Of a stretch of DNA of 64,000 bases, positions 26,843-36,592 are shown in pieces; position 1 is the first letter of the stretch; the number at the start of each line of letters is the position of its first letter. This stretch comes from Lelliottia wanjuensis (GTDB lineage Bacteria > Pseudomonadota > Gammaproteobacteria > Enterobacterales > Enterobacteriaceae), in contig NZ_JASSOT010000064.1 in the NCBI RefSeq assembly GCF_030238365.1, positions 287,357 to 351,356 of the forward strand, read 5' to 3'. A program made the translations under genes and the position numbers. The notes below the pieces were generated by a model, which was not told where the DNA came from, searched no databases, and worked only from the letters and a program-made list of their open reading frames with translations.

Positions 26843-28921
26843 ATGTCACACACACTCGCTCTTCATCCCGTCAAAAAACGGGATGCGGTATTCCTTTGGG
26901 TTTTACTTGGCTGGGTGGCGTTTGCGCTGCTGCCAAGCTGGAGCCTGGATTACGGCCTGCTGGAGTCGACGCGCGAAGAAATTCTCGACGCCTACAGCTG
27001 GTCCCACTTCAATATCAGTTGGCTGTGGTATCTGTTGCCGAGCCTGCTGCTGGTGCGGCCGTTTAACGAAGCGAAGCGCGAGCAGCGTAGCCGCCACTAC
27101 CTCGACGCGGGCTGGGCGCTGCTGTGCATGGCCTTTATCGTCATCAGCGCGACGGTGGAAGGACGCGGTTTAGGTTTTGCCACTATCGTGCTGTTCGTGG
27201 CTCTCGGCGCGATCATGACCCTGGCGCTGACGCGGCTGGAGTGGCTGGGCGGCGACCGCTTTGTGATTGGCTCGCTGATTACCATCGTGGCGCTGATCGG
27301 CATCTTTATCGTCTGGCCGAGTATCGCCATTTTCATTCCGATGTTCACCAACGACGCGGGCGAGTTCGCCCCGCTGGCCTTTATGACCGTGCTGTCGCAG
27401 GCGCACATCGTGCAGGTGATCATCAACTCGGTGCTGCTGTCGATTGCCGTTGGCATCGGCTGTACCTTCTTCGGGCTGGTGCTGGCGATTTACACCACCC
27501 GCATCGCCAAACGCAGCGCCATCATCGGGCGCATCTTCTCGATCCTGCCGATCGTCACCCCGCCGTTCGTGGTCGGCTTAGGCGTGACGCTGATGATGGG
27601 CCGCTCCGGGTATGTCACCGAGCTGATGGTCGACTGGTTCGGCCTGACCAACACCAACTGGCTGTACGGCTTCACCGGCATCTGGCTGGCGCAGGTGCTG
27701 GCGTTCACCCCGATGGCGTTTATGATCCTCGACGGGGCGATCAAAACCATTCATCCCTCGCTGGAAGAGGCCTCTTACACCCTGCGCGCCAGCCGCTGGC
27801 AGACCTTTAACGGCGTCTTCGTCCCGCTGCTGAAACCGGCGCTGGCGAATGCGTTTTTGATCGTGATCGTCCAGTCGCTCGCCGACTTCAGTAACCCGCT
27901 GGTGCTTGGCGGCAACTTCGACGTCTTAGCGACGCAAATCTACTTCTACATCACCGGCTCGCAGCTGGATTATCAGGCCGCCAGTACCCTCGGCGCGTTC
28001 CTGCTGGTCTTCTCGCTGCTGGTGTTCTGCATCCAGTACATGTGGATCGGCAAACGGTCGTACGTCACCGTCTCCGGTAAATCCTACCGTGGCGACGTGC
28101 AACCGCTGCCGGTGACGCTGGTGTGGAGCGTGGTCGCCCTGCTGGCGGTGTGGATCGTCTTTAACGCCCTGCTCTACGGCAGCATTTTCTACGGCAGCTT
28201 CACCGTTAACTGGGGCGTGGATTACACCCTGACGCTGGATAACTTTATCAAGCTGTTCGGCCAGGGAATGAGCGACGGCGCATGGCCTTCGCTGCTCGAC
28301 ACCCTGCTTTACGCCGGGATTGCCGCGCCGATCACCGCCGGTTTTGGCCTGCTGATCGCCTGGGTGGTGGTGCGCCAGCAGTTTAAAGGCAAAAAGACCA
28401 TCGAGTTCACCACCATGCTGTGCTTCGCCGTACCGGGCACGGTAGCGGGTGTCTCTTATATTCTGGCCTTTAACAGCGCGCCGGTTTACCTCACCGGTAC
28501 CGCGGCGATTGTGATTATTTCGATGGTGATGCGTAACGTGCCGGTCGGCATTCGCGCCGGGATTGCGGGATTAGGTCAGATCGATAAGTCGCTGGACGAG
28601 GCATCCCTCAGCCTGCGCGCCGGATCCCTGCGCACCATTACCCACATTCTGCTGCCGCTGCTGCGCCCGGCGATCCTGTCGGCGCTGATCTACAGCTTCG
28701 TGCGCGCCATTACCACCGTCAGCGCCATTGTGTTCCTCGTCACGCCGGATACCCGAGTGGCGACAGCCTACATCCTGAACCGCGTGGAAGACGGCGAATA
28801 TGGCGTGGCGATTGCCTACGGCTCGATCCTGATTGTGGTCATGCTGGCGATCATTTTCCTCTTTGACTGGCTGATCGGCGAGGCACGCACCTCCCGCTCT
28901 AAAGCCAAAAACCAGGCGTAA
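26843..28921 (+). CDS. afuB: AfuB-like fused ABC permease
   Basis: Inner-membrane permease of 692 residues in which two homologous binding-protein-dependent permease halves are fused. EAA loops occur twice: [28 protein letters not shown] in the first half and [28 protein letters not shown] in the second. An extra N-terminal set of about five hydrophobic segments precedes them. The ATG at 26843 has GGAAA upstream; the open frame begins earlier but passes through the REP element. It is 4 bp from the ATPase gene. Confidence 0.88.
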   Translation: MSHTLALHPVKKRDAVFLWVLLGWVAFALLPSWSLDYGLLESTREEILDAYSWSHFNISWLWYLLPSLLLVRPFNEAKREQRSRHYLDAGWALLCMAFIVISATVEGRGLGFATIVLFVALGAIMTLALTRLEWLGGDRFVIGSLITIVALIGIFIVWPSIAIFIPMFTNDAGEFAPLAFMTVLSQAHIVQVIINSVLLSIAVGIGCTFFGLVLAIYTTRIAKRSAIIGRIFSILPIVTPPFVVGLGVTLMMGRSGYVTELMVDWFGLTNTNWLYGFTGIWLAQVLAFTPMAFMILDGAIKTIHPSLEEASYTLRASRWQTFNGVFVPLLKPALANAFLIVIVQSLADFSNPLVLGGNFDVLATQIYFYITGSQLDYQAASTLGAFLLVFSLLVFCIQYMWIGKRSYVTVSGKSYRGDVQPLPVTLVWSVVALLAVWIVFNALLYGSIFYGSFTVNWGVDYTLTLDNFIKLFGQGMSDGAWPSLLDTLLYAGIAAPITAGFGLLIAWVVVRQQFKGKKTIEFTTMLCFAVPGTVAGVSYILAFNSAPVYLTGTAAIVIISMVMRNVPVGIRAGIAGLGQIDKSLDEASLSLRAGSLRTITHILLPLLRPAILSALIYSFVRAITTVSAIVFLVTPDTRVATAYILNRVEDGEYGVAIAYGSILIVVMLAIIFLFDWLIGEARTSRSKAKNQA

Positions 28922-28925
28922 CACT

Positions 28926-29972
28926 ATGACTCAGAAACATTTCGTTGAACTGCGCAATGTCACCAAGCGCTTCGGGACTAATACCGTTATCGAGAACATC
29001 AACCTGGCAATCCCGCAGGGACAGATGGTGACGCTCCTCGGCCCGTCCGGGTGCGGCAAAACCACCGTCCTGCGCCTGGTCGCCGGGCTGGAAAAACCGA
29101 CGGAAGGGCAGATTCTGATTGATGGCGAGGATGTGACGCACCGTTCCATCCAGCAGCGTGATATCTGCATGGTGTTCCAGTCTTACGCCCTGTTCCCGCA
29201 CATGTCGCTCGGTGAGAACGTCGGCTACGGGCTGAAAATGCTCGGCGTGTCGCGCGCAGAAACCAAAGCGCGGGTGAAAGAGGCGCTGGCGATGGTCGAT
29301 CTGGAGGGGTTTGAAGATCGCTACGTCGATCAGATCTCCGGCGGCCAGCAGCAGCGCGTGGCCCTGGCGCGCGCCCTGATCCTGAAACCGAAAGTGCTGC
29401 TTTTTGATGAGCCGCTGAGCAACCTCGACGCCAACCTGCGCCGCAGCATGCGCGACAAGATCCGCGAGCTGCAAAAGCAGTTCAACATCACCTCGCTGTA
29501 CGTGACCCACGATCAGAGCGAGGCGTTTGCGGTGTCGGATACGGTGCTGGTGATGAACAAAGGCAACATCATGCAGATCGGTTCGCCGCAGGATCTCTAT
29601 CGCCAGCCCGCGTCACGCTTCATGGCGAGCTTTATGGGCGACGCCAACCTGTTCCCGGCGCGTTTTAGCGAGGATTTCGTCGAGATCCACGGGTATCGTC
29701 TGCCGCGTCCGATGCATTTTGCGCAAGACGGAGAAGGCTCCGTCGGCGTACGCCCGGAGGCGATCACTCTGAGCGAGCGTGGCGAAGAGAGCCAGCGCTG
29801 CACTATCCGGCACGTCGCCTACATGGGACCGCAGTACGAGGTGATTGTGGAGTGGCACGGGCAGGAGATTTTGCTGCAGGTCAACGCCACGCGTCTGCAG
29901 CCGAACGAAGGGGAAAATTATTACCTGGAGATCCATCCGTACGGGATGTTTGTTTTGGCGGATGCGGCCTAG
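28926..29972 (+). CDS. afuC: AfuC-like ABC transporter ATPase
   Basis: ATP-binding subunit of 348 residues: Walker [11 protein letters not shown]-loop [11 protein letters not shown], signature ISGGQQQR, Walker [14 protein letters not shown]-loop [10 protein letters not shown]-terminal TOBE domain (about 240-348) has GVRPEAI. The family also includes ferric and polyamine ATPases (FbpC, PotA), so the substrate follows from the operon: AfuA-type binding protein plus UhpABC-like sensors point to sugar phosphates. Confidence 0.9.
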   Translation: MTQKHFVELRNVTKRFGTNTVIENINLAIPQGQMVTLLGPSGCGKTTVLRLVAGLEKPTEGQILIDGEDVTHRSIQQRDICMVFQSYALFPHMSLGENVGYGLKMLGVSRAETKARVKEALAMVDLEGFEDRYVDQISGGQQQRVALARALILKPKVLLFDEPLSNLDANLRRSMRDKIRELQKQFNITSLYVTHDQSEAFAVSDTVLVMNKGNIMQIGSPQDLYRQPASRFMASFMGDANLFPARFSEDFVEIHGYRLPRPMHFAQDGEGSVGVRPEAITLSERGEESQRCTIRHVAYMGPQYEVIVEWHGQEILLQVNATRLQPNEGENYYLEIHPYGMFVLADAA

Positions 29973-29977
29973 GGTTT

Positions 29978-30069
29978 GCTCCCTCTCCCTGTGGGAGAGG
30001 GCCGGGGTGAGGGCACCAGCGCGCACCTTCCCCCTCACCCTAACCCTCTCCCCATAGGGGAGAGGGGAC
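29978..30069. repeat. structured inverted repeat at the end of the afu operon
   Basis: CCCTCTCCC-TGT-GGGAGAGGG at 29981-30001 and CCCTCTCCCC-ATA-GGGGAGAGGG at about 30044-30067 are each hairpins. The two halves are also complementary to each other (GGGTGAGGG-type arm with CCCTCACCC). It sits between convergent afuC and mmuM and probably acts as a bidirectional transcript end. It belongs to an interspersed enterobacterial repeat type distinct from REP. Confidence 0.75.
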
Positions 30070-30091
30070 TGTTCGGTGCGGCCTTCTTACC

Positions 30092-30187
30092 TGTAGGCCG
30101 GGTAAGGCGTAGCCGCCACCCGGCGATGTTCAGCGCAGTTTTGTAGGCCGGGTAAGGCGCAGCCGCCACCCGGCGATGTTCAGCGCA
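30092..30187. repeat. tandem duplication of a REP-containing 46-bp unit
   Basis: Two 46-base copies, 30092-30137 and 30142-30187, start 50 bp apart and differ at one base (GTAGCC versus GCAGCC). Each carries the palindrome GGCCGGGTAAGGC...GCCACCCGGC and ends in GATGTTCAGCGCA. The second copy runs into the end of mmuM and supplies its stop codon, so the duplication unit includes the 3' end of the gene. Confidence 0.85.
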
Positions 30188-31112
30188 AAGCTTTAAGCTC
30201 AGCAATATCCTTCGGCGTCGTGCGACAGCACCCGCCGATCAGCTTCGCTCCTGCTGCAACCCACTGCGGCAAATACCCCGCCAGCGTCTCACAAGCCTCA
30301 CCGTGATGGTGCCAGGTTTTACTCACCGCGTCGTAATGCTCACCGGAATTTGGATAGACCACCAGCGGCAGCGCAGTCAGGGTGTGCAGATGTTCTATCG
30401 CCGCCGTGGTGTTTTCCAGGGCGATACAGTTAATCCCCAGCGCCACAATCTGCGGATAATCTGCAAGCGTTGCCACCACGTCACGCAGCGGCGTACCGTC
30501 GCTCAGATGCTCGCTGTCGCGCAGGGTAAACGAAAACCACGCCTTCGCGCGCGGATAGCCAGTCAGCAGTTCCGCCAGGGCTTTGATCTCCGCAAAGGAC
30601 GGCAGGGTTTCGCAGGCCAGCAGATCGGCCCCGGCGTCCAGCAGGGCTTCCACTCGCGAACGATGAAACTCACTAAACTCCGCCGCACTGCGAACGTAAT
30701 CCCCGCGATACTCCGAACCGTCCGCCAGATACGCACCGTACGGCCCGACCGATCCGGCTACCAGCAGCGTGCCCGCCTGCGGATTTTCCGCCAGATACGC
30801 TTCCCGTGCCTTGCGCGCCAGCTCCACGCTTTTGCCGATCAGCGCACGAGATTGCGCCTCGTCATAGCCGCGTGCGGCAAAACCCGCCGCCGTCGCCTGA
30901 TAGCTGGCGGTGATCGCCACCTGCGCCCCGGCGCGGAAGTAGTCGAGATGCACTTCGCGGATAAGCTCCGGGTTTTCCACCAGCACTTTGGCGGACCACA
31001 GGCTGTCGGCCAGGTGGCAACCGCGCGCTTCCAGCTCCGTCGCCATCGCTCCGTCCAGCACGATAAATGGCTGTGTTTCAAGGAGGGCGGTAAGCGGATT
31101 ATTCTGCGACAT
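30180..31112 (-). CDS. mmuM: MmuM, homocysteine S-methyltransferase
   Basis: Cytoplasmic enzyme of 310 residues that transfers a methyl group from S-methylmethionine (or S-adenosylmethionine) to homocysteine, giving methionine. The zinc cysteines are in LGINCIAL and IGGCCRTTP, both signatures of the family. It overlaps mmuP by 14 bp and shares its promoter. The 3' end lies within the duplicated REP unit. Confidence 0.96.
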   Translation of the reverse strand: MSQNNPLTALLETQPFIVLDGAMATELEARGCHLADSLWSAKVLVENPELIREVHLDYFRAGAQVAITASYQATAAGFAARGYDEAQSRALIGKSVELARKAREAYLAENPQAGTLLVAGSVGPYGAYLADGSEYRGDYVRSAAEFSEFHRSRVEALLDAGADLLACETLPSFAEIKALAELLTGYPRAKAWFSFTLRDSEHLSDGTPLRDVVATLADYPQIVALGINCIALENTTAAIEHLHTLTALPLVVYPNSGEHYDAVSKTWHHHGEACETLAGYLPQWVAAGAKLIGGCCRTTPKDIAELKALR

Positions 31113-32499
31113 GTTCAGGCTCCTGGGTTTTCGGGGTTTGAGTCAGGTAGTACGCACCATAACACAACGCGACAAACGGCAGCCCGCAGTAAAGGGCGAT
31201 GCGCTGGGTCGGGTCAAACGCCAGCCCGATGCAGGCCACCAGGCACAGCACAAATCCCAGTACCGGCACCAGGGGATACCAGGGCGCGCGATACTGTATA
31301 TCAGCCAGCGGTTTCCCGGCCTGAAGATGACGGCGGCGGAACATAAAATGCGAGGCGCAGATGCTTATCCACACTGCCACCACCGCAAAACCGGAAATGG
31401 CAGAGAGCGCGACAAACACCGTGTCTGGCGCGATGACGCTGGAGAACAGCGCCAGCACGCCGCCGAGCATACTCACGGAAATCGCCGTCAGCGGGACGCC
31501 GTTTTTATTGACGCGGGCAAAGCAGCGCGGCAGCGTCTTTTCATTGGAGAGCGACCACAACATGCGCCCCGACGCATACAAACCCGAGTTGGCCGCCGAG
31601 AGGATCGCCGTCAGGATCACGAAGTTAAAAATATCCGCCGCATAGGGAATGCCGACTTTCTCGAACACCAGTACGAACGGGCTTTTTTCGACGCCCGCCT
31701 GCTGCATCGGGATCAGCGCCGCCAGCACAAACACGGTGCCGATAAAGAAAATGATTAAGCGCGCGATGGTAGTGCGGATGGCCACCGGGATCACCTTGTG
31801 CGGGTTCTGCGTTTCACCCGCCGCGATGCCGATAAGCTCGGTCCCGGAGAAGGCAAAGTTAACCGCCACCATGGTCATCAGGATCGGCAAACCGCCGTGC
31901 GGGAACCAGCCTTCCGCGGTGAGGTTCGCCAGCCCCGGCGCGGGTGAGCCGTCCTGCATTGGGATAAAGCCAAAGATTGCCGCCCCGCCGAGAATAATAA
32001 AGGCGATGATGGTGATGACTTTCACCAGCGAGAACCAGAATTCCCCTTCGGCAAAAAAGCGCGTGGAGATGACGTTGAGGGCAAAAATGACGGCGCAGAA
32101 CACCACGCACCAGATCCATACCGGCACCTGCGGGAACCAGTACTGCATACAAAATCCGGCGGCGGTAAAGCTCGAGCCAAGCGCCACTGTCCAGGTGAGC
32201 CAGTACAGCCACGCCACCGTATACCCGGTCGCCGGACCGAGATAGCGCGCGGCATAGACGTGAAACGCCCCGGTCTCCGGCATCGCCACGGAGAGTTCGC
32301 CCAGGCACTGCATCACCAGCCACACCACCAGCGCGCCGATGAGATACGCCAGCAGCGTCCCGGCGGCTCCGGTGGTGGAAATGATGTAACCCGTATTGAA
32401 AAACAACCCTGTCCCAATCACGCCACCCAGCGAAAGCATAATCAGGTGGCGGGTTTTCATGGTGCGTTTTAGCTGCCCATTGTCTTGTTCTGTTTTCAT
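31099..32499 (-). CDS. mmuP: MmuP, S-methylmethionine permease
   Basis: Amino acid permease of the APC family, 466 residues and 12 hydrophobic segments, importing S-methylmethionine made by plants. The N-terminal [15 protein letters not shown] and the rest are nearly the same as E. coli MmuP. The ATG at 32499 ([13 protein letters not shown]) is chosen over one at 32523 because AAGG lies close before it, the E. coli protein begins equivalently, and the earlier ATG lies within the putative MetJ operator. Confidence 0.95.
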   Translation of the reverse strand: MKTEQDNGQLKRTMKTRHLIMLSLGGVIGTGLFFNTGYIISTTGAAGTLLAYLIGALVVWLVMQCLGELSVAMPETGAFHVYAARYLGPATGYTVAWLYWLTWTVALGSSFTAAGFCMQYWFPQVPVWIWCVVFCAVIFALNVISTRFFAEGEFWFSLVKVITIIAFIILGGAAIFGFIPMQDGSPAPGLANLTAEGWFPHGGLPILMTMVAVNFAFSGTELIGIAAGETQNPHKVIPVAIRTTIARLIIFFIGTVFVLAALIPMQQAGVEKSPFVLVFEKVGIPYAADIFNFVILTAILSAANSGLYASGRMLWSLSNEKTLPRCFARVNKNGVPLTAISVSMLGGVLALFSSVIAPDTVFVALSAISGFAVVAVWISICASHFMFRRRHLQAGKPLADIQYRAPWYPLVPVLGFVLCLVACIGLAFDPTQRIALYCGLPFVALCYGAYYLTQTPKTQEPEHVAE

Positions 32500-32509
32500 A
32501 TTACCTTCT

Positions 32510-32533
32510 AAACGTATGGACATCTAAACATCC
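32510..32533 (-). promoter_or_regulatory. three contiguous met boxes, probable MetJ operator of mmuPM
   Basis: On the minus strand the 24 bases divide into GGATGTTT, AGATGTCC and ATACGTTT, three 8-mers in tandem with no gap. Each resembles the MetJ consensus AGACGTCT, the last two at six of eight positions. MetJ with S-adenosylmethionine represses methionine genes by binding such tandem boxes. The operator ends 10 bp before the mmuP ATG. Confidence 0.7.
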
Positions 32534-32661
32534 AAAGAAGGTTCGTTATACCGTGATTGTTAACAAAAAGCTAGCCGTGAACCAGCCGCAGCCGGGCGCG
32601 CCGCGCGCTGAGACGAGGGTGATTCGTGAGAATGACGTAGAGAATCGGTCGCCAGGCCATA

Positions 32662-32736
32662 AGCACCTCCACAGGCAGATACTTACAGCATGGCGCGAGG
32701 TGCTGACCTCTTCGGTCAGTCGAAAGTGGTATCTGC
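32662..32736. other. predicted RNA pseudoknot upstream of the AI-2E-type transporter
   Basis: Three complementary pairs interlock. AGCACCTC (32662-32669) pairs with GAGGTGCT (32697-32704); GCAGATAC (32675-32682) pairs with GTATCTGC (32729-32736); and CTGACC/GGTCAG (32703-32719) forms a hairpin between them. The order A-B-A'-hairpin-B' is that of an H-type pseudoknot. It lies in the 411-bp gap between divergent mmuP and the AI-2E-type gene. Direction of transcription and function are unknown. Confidence 0.4.
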
Positions 32737-32787
32737 AGGCGATGAACTCATGCGCTCGTTGCCGGGCCTGCGGATTGACCGGGTTTG

Positions 32788-32814
32788 GTAGGCCGGGTAA
32801 GGCGCAGCCCGGCT
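32788..32814. repeat. REP palindrome upstream of the AI-2E-type transporter gene
   Basis: GTAGGCCGGGTAAGGC followed by GCAGCCCGGC makes a short REP-like palindrome about 100 bp before the transporter start. REPs are usually downstream of genes, so its place in a 5' region suggests that a transcript ends here. Confidence 0.65.
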
Positions 32815-32910
32815 TCTTTCACGGCAGCAATGTGATCCACCCAACAAAATTGGTAAATCTGCCAAAGGGTTCTATAGTCGACTCTGTTTCTTAGCCACCA
32901 GGACTCGCTA

Positions 32911-34020
32911 ATGCGCTTTAACGGACTGACTAAAGGTTTCTTCATTCTTATTCTCGCCATTGTCTCAGTGGCTTTCTTTGACATCCTCGCGCCCTACTTC
33001 TCCGCCGTGCTCTGGGCGTCGATTCTGGCCGTGATTTTCCATCCGGTGAAAAACAAACTGCGCGGCTGGGTTGGCGAGCGCAACGGCGTGGCGTCGCTGC
33101 TTACGCTGGTGGTGATCTGCCTGATCGTCTTTACGCCGCTGGTGGTGATCCTCTCGTCGCTGGCCATCGAGCTGAACGTGGTGTACACCAAGCTTCAGCA
33201 CACCAACCCGCAGTTCCCGGAGGTGGTGGCGAGCCTGTTTGCCCATCTGCCGGACTGGGCGCGGAACTTCCTCGTCGAGCACAATCTGGATAACGCGGCC
33301 CAGATCCAGCAAAAGCTGTCTGACGTCGCCCTGAAAGGCGGACAGTATCTGGCAGGCAGCGCCTTCCTGATCGGCAAAGGGACGTTTGGCTTTGCGGTGA
33401 GCTTCGGCGTGATGATCTACCTGCTGTTTTTCCTGCTTAAAGACGGGCCGTGGCTGGTGCGCCAGATCCTCGATTCGCTGCCGCTGTCGGATTTTGTTAA
33501 GCAGCATCTGTTTGCCAAATTCGCCGCCGTCTCGCGTGCCACCGTCAAAGGCACCGCCGTGGTAGCGGTCGTTCAGGGGATTCTGGGCGGGATCGCCTTC
33601 TACATTGCCGGCATCGACGGCAGCGTACTGTGGGGCGCGCTGATGGCGTTCCTGTCGCTCATCCCCGCCGTCGGCTCGGCGATTATCTGGGTGCCCGCCG
33701 CCATCTTCCTGTTCGCCACCCAGCAGCTGTGGCAAGGGTTCTTTATCGTCGGCTTCTTCGTGATTATCGTCGGGCTGGTGGATAACATCCTGCGTCCGCT
33801 GCTGGTCGGGAAAGACACCAAAATGCCGGACTACCTGATCCTGATCTCGACTCTCGGCGGGATGGAAATCTACGGCATCAACGGATTTGTCATCGGCCCG
33901 CTGGTGGCGGCGCTGTTTATCGCCTGCTGGAATTTGCTCTCCGGGCGCGACCACGCGGGGAACGTAGACGAAATCGATGAGGCTTTCATCGAAGAAGGGA
34001 GAAATCCTCCCGATCTGTGA
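32911..34020 (+). CDS. AI-2E family transporter (PerM/TqsA/YdiK superfamily)
   Basis: Membrane protein of 369 residues with about eight hydrophobic segments in the family pattern: two near the N-terminus, a soluble stretch with IELNVVYTKLQ (about 90-145), then the C-terminal group with GALMAFLSLIPAVGSAIIWVPAAI and NILRPLLVGKDTKMPDYLILISTLGG. Family members export AI-2 (TqsA) or have unknown substrates, so no substrate is claimed here. It is not the direct counterpart of E. coli YdiK, which differs greatly. The gene appears to stand alone. Confidence 0.8.
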   Translation: MRFNGLTKGFFILILAIVSVAFFDILAPYFSAVLWASILAVIFHPVKNKLRGWVGERNGVASLLTLVVICLIVFTPLVVILSSLAIELNVVYTKLQHTNPQFPEVVASLFAHLPDWARNFLVEHNLDNAAQIQQKLSDVALKGGQYLAGSAFLIGKGTFGFAVSFGVMIYLLFFLLKDGPWLVRQILDSLPLSDFVKQHLFAKFAAVSRATVKGTAVVAVVQGILGGIAFYIAGIDGSVLWGALMAFLSLIPAVGSAIIWVPAAIFLFATQQLWQGFFIVGFFVIIVGLVDNILRPLLVGKDTKMPDYLILISTLGGMEIYGINGFVIGPLVAALFIACWNLLSGRDHAGNVDEIDEAFIEEGRNPPDL

Positions 34021-34096
34021 ATCCCGGATGATAAATAGCAAACAGGCGGCCATTGGCCTATTGCTTGCCCAAGATCTTTAGGGCATCGGTGGAATC

Positions 34097-34645
34097 GTTC
34101 CGTTCACTTTCATTCCTCTGCTTCCGGTCCATCTCTCTGCGGTGAACGTGCCAGGGTGGCTCAATCGCCACCACCCTGGCAACCCCGGCTCCCGGCAAAG
34201 AAAATCGCCGCTTCGCGGTGCCTTCGTCTTATTCCTTCCGGCTGACGGGGACGGGCGCAGGTAACATCCCTGTAAGTCGCGCCCTCGACGCACATCCCTG
34301 TGCGTCGCCCCTACCTCCAGTCAACGCCTCAGCGATTTTCAGCCGGACTCCCGCTCCCTCAACCTTCACAGCTGTCTGAATGTGGCACCGGTGTGGGTCC
34401 CCGCTGAAATCGGCGAACCGAAGGCCGGATGACAAGGGCTGGACGCCAGGGATGGCGGCCAGAGGCGAAACGAGACAGGAAGTCGAGTCGAGCCGACCGC
34501 AGGCAGCGGGCCGGGAGGTGAGCGCAGTGCGAAGCACCGATTTCATGGCGGGGCGCGGGGATTGCAAAGGGGGCCGCGTAGCCCCCTTTGCACGTTCACA
34601 GGTTGTGACGCGATTATATTCTGCTAAACATAAGGTGAACGGAAC
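34097..34645. repeat. non-coding element of about 550 bp bounded by short inverted repeats
   Basis: The 746-bp gap between the AI-2E-type gene and the GGDEF gene has no credible gene. GTTCCGTTCACTTT at 34097-34110 and its near-complement AAGGTGAACGGAAC at 34632-34645 match at 13 of 14 positions and bound a GC-rich block full of hairpins. Examples are CCAGGGTGG/CCACCCTGG, CGACGCACA/TGTGCGTCG and a GGGGGC/GCCCCC stem near the right end. The short open frames in it overlap these hairpins on both strands and have no protein-like features. It may be a non-autonomous mobile element or interspersed repeat. Confidence 0.5.
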
Positions 34646-34766
34646 AACCTCAGATACTTAACTGACCAGCAATAGCCACAGGCCACCTTTTTTTGTCACG
34701 CAAAATCAGGCGTTTCCTATAATTCCAGTAACGCTATCCCACTTATGGCTGAAAAGGATCCAACAG

Positions 34767-36551
34767 GTGCGAATTGCCACCATAACCAACTGGGCCTACG
34801 GTGCCACGGTGTGCCTGACACTCGCCTCCGGCGTGGTCATGCTGATGGCCTCGAATGCCGATAACGCCGAGCGTCGGGCCGTTGAGCAGCGGCAGATTTT
34901 CGATCAGCTGACCGAGGAGGTCGAAACCGACGCCTGGTCGCTGTCCGATCTGGCGCGCCTGTACGTCGTGAATAAAGATCCTGATGCGCTGAAGGAGTAT
35001 CAGCAGAAAGAACAATCACTTAAAGGTATCGATCAGCGCCTTTTGCGGCTCAAAGATAACGGTGCCACCGGCGAAGAGCTGGCGCTGCTGCATGAAGGAT
35101 TACAGGTTGCCGATGAGCTGCAGGATGAGCAGCAGGCCGCGCTCGCCAGCATGGCGCGCGGCGAGGAGAGGCAGGCCGTCATTCTGCTGTACGGCAAGCC
35201 CTACGAGCAGGAGCTGGATCGGGTGCAGAATCAGATCGACCATTTCCGCCTGATCCTGGATCGCCGCGCCCAGAATGCCGTGGAACAGGCAACGAAAGCG
35301 TCCCGCACCCTGCGTACCCTGTCAGAAGTGATGGTCGGCCTGACCGCCCTGCTGTTTTTGTTCGTGCTCGGTTTTATTTTGAAGCGCCGCGTGCTGCGCC
35401 CGGTGGTGCGGCTCAGCGATGTCGTGCATCGACTGGCATCGCAGGATTACGCCGTGGAAACGCCGAACTTTAACCAGATCGACGAGATCGGCGATATGGC
35501 GCAGGCGATCCGTATCTTCCGCGAGAACGGCCTGGTACGGCAGCAGCTGGAGAAAGAGCGCGACGCCGACTGGGCGATCCGCGAGCTGCTGGCGCGCATG
35601 ACTCAGCGCCTGCAGGGCTGTGAAAATTTCGCCGACGTAATTAACGTCGCCCAGCTTTTCGCCCCCAACATCGCGCCGGGCATTGGCGGGCAGCTCTATA
35701 TCCTCGACCGCGATCCCTGGCAGATGCGCTGCGTCGCGCAGTGGCTGATCGACGATGAGAAACAGCTCCCGTTCCACCCGGACGAGTGCTGGGCCGTGCG
35801 TCGCGGTCAGAGCCATCCGCCGGTGAACGGCGAACCGGATATCACCTGCTATCATCTGCCGGAATCAGCGGCGAATCAGTCGCTGTGCGTGCCGCTGATC
35901 GCTCAGGGCGAGGCCATCGGTTTGCTCTCGTTCCAGAACATCACCCCGGAGACCGCGCCGTCCCGCGCCTATCTGGAGCTGATGGCCGAAGCGCTCGGGC
36001 TGGCGCTGGCGAATCAGCGTCTGCGCGACGCCCTGCTGGAAAAAGCGCTGTACGACCCGTTAACCGGCCTGCGTAACCGCCATCATCTGGAAGACAAAAT
36101 GCAGACCCTGATGAGTCAGGCGCTGCGCAATGACGAACCGGTAAGCTGCCTGATGATCGATATCGACCACTTCAAGAGCATTAACGACCGGTTTGGTCAC
36201 GAGGCGGGCGATCAGGTGATCAAAAGCGTGGCGGCGATTGTGCAGCGCGCCGTCAGCGACAACGGCATCGCCTTCCGCTACGGCGGGGAAGAGTTTCTGG
36301 CGCTACTGGCCGGGATCAGTGAAGAAGGTGCCCACGCCTGCGCCACGGAGATTTACGAAGGGGTTCGCGCGTTGTCGTTGCGCTACGGCCTGGCGGAGAT
36401 TGGCCCGGTCGATGTGTCGATCGGCATCGCCAGCTATCCGCAGCACGCCCAGAGCGACAACCTGCTGCGCGCGGCAGACGTGGCGCTGTATCGCGCCAAA
36501 GAGCTGGGGCGTTCGCGGATTGTGAGTTTTGGGATGCTGGAGGCGGGGTAA
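34767..36551 (+). CDS. membrane diguanylate cyclase with HAMP, GAF and GGDEF domains
   Basis: Protein of 594 residues that should make c-di-GMP. A transmembrane helix at about 7-27, a periplasmic helical region to about 185, a second helix (VMVGLTALLFLFVLGFIL), a HAMP-like segment (RPVVRLSDVVHRLASQDY), a GAF-like domain (about 275-420) and a GGDEF domain (430-594) follow in order. The active site is GGEEF near 506-510, and the substrate motifs YDPLTGLRNR and DIDHFKSINDRFGH are intact. The RxxD product-inhibition site is absent (SDNG at that position). GTG start with AAAAGGA upstream. Confidence 0.9.
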   Translation: MRIATITNWAYGATVCLTLASGVVMLMASNADNAERRAVEQRQIFDQLTEEVETDAWSLSDLARLYVVNKDPDALKEYQQKEQSLKGIDQRLLRLKDNGATGEELALLHEGLQVADELQDEQQAALASMARGEERQAVILLYGKPYEQELDRVQNQIDHFRLILDRRAQNAVEQATKASRTLRTLSEVMVGLTALLFLFVLGFILKRRVLRPVVRLSDVVHRLASQDYAVETPNFNQIDEIGDMAQAIRIFRENGLVRQQLEKERDADWAIRELLARMTQRLQGCENFADVINVAQLFAPNIAPGIGGQLYILDRDPWQMRCVAQWLIDDEKQLPFHPDECWAVRRGQSHPPVNGEPDITCYHLPESAANQSLCVPLIAQGEAIGLLSFQNITPETAPSRAYLELMAEALGLALANQRLRDALLEKALYDPLTGLRNRHHLEDKMQTLMSQALRNDEPVSCLMIDIDHFKSINDRFGHEAGDQVIKSVAAIVQRAVSDNGIAFRYGGEEFLALLAGISEEGAHACATEIYEGVRALSLRYGLAEIGPVDVSIGIASYPQHAQSDNLLRAADVALYRAKELGRSRIVSFGMLEAG

Positions 36552-36592
36552 AGGTGCGCCCGAACGTACGATCAATCGGGCGACAAGCGTGT

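Noticed and set aside
25734..29972. Ferric-iron ABC transporter, the common automatic label
   Set aside because: Immediate linkage to UhpABC-like sensors and similarity to AfuABC favour sugar phosphates. No siderophore or Fur-box context was noted.
30092..30187. Short CRISPR-like repeat
   Set aside because: Only two copies of a palindromic REP unit with a 4-bp separation, and no cas genes.
32534..32740. SAM riboswitch controlling mmuP
   Set aside because: The met-box operator already explains control. The structured segment is more than 160 bp from mmuP and does not match a SAM riboswitch that I could recognise.
32965..34053. 362-codon frame antisense to the AI-2E-type transporter
   Set aside because: Extreme His/Gln/Asp/Arg composition typical of the antisense of membrane-protein codons.
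34078..34661. Short open frames inside the hairpin-rich gap
   Set aside because: They overlap on both strands, cross the hairpins, and have no ribosome sites or protein-like composition.
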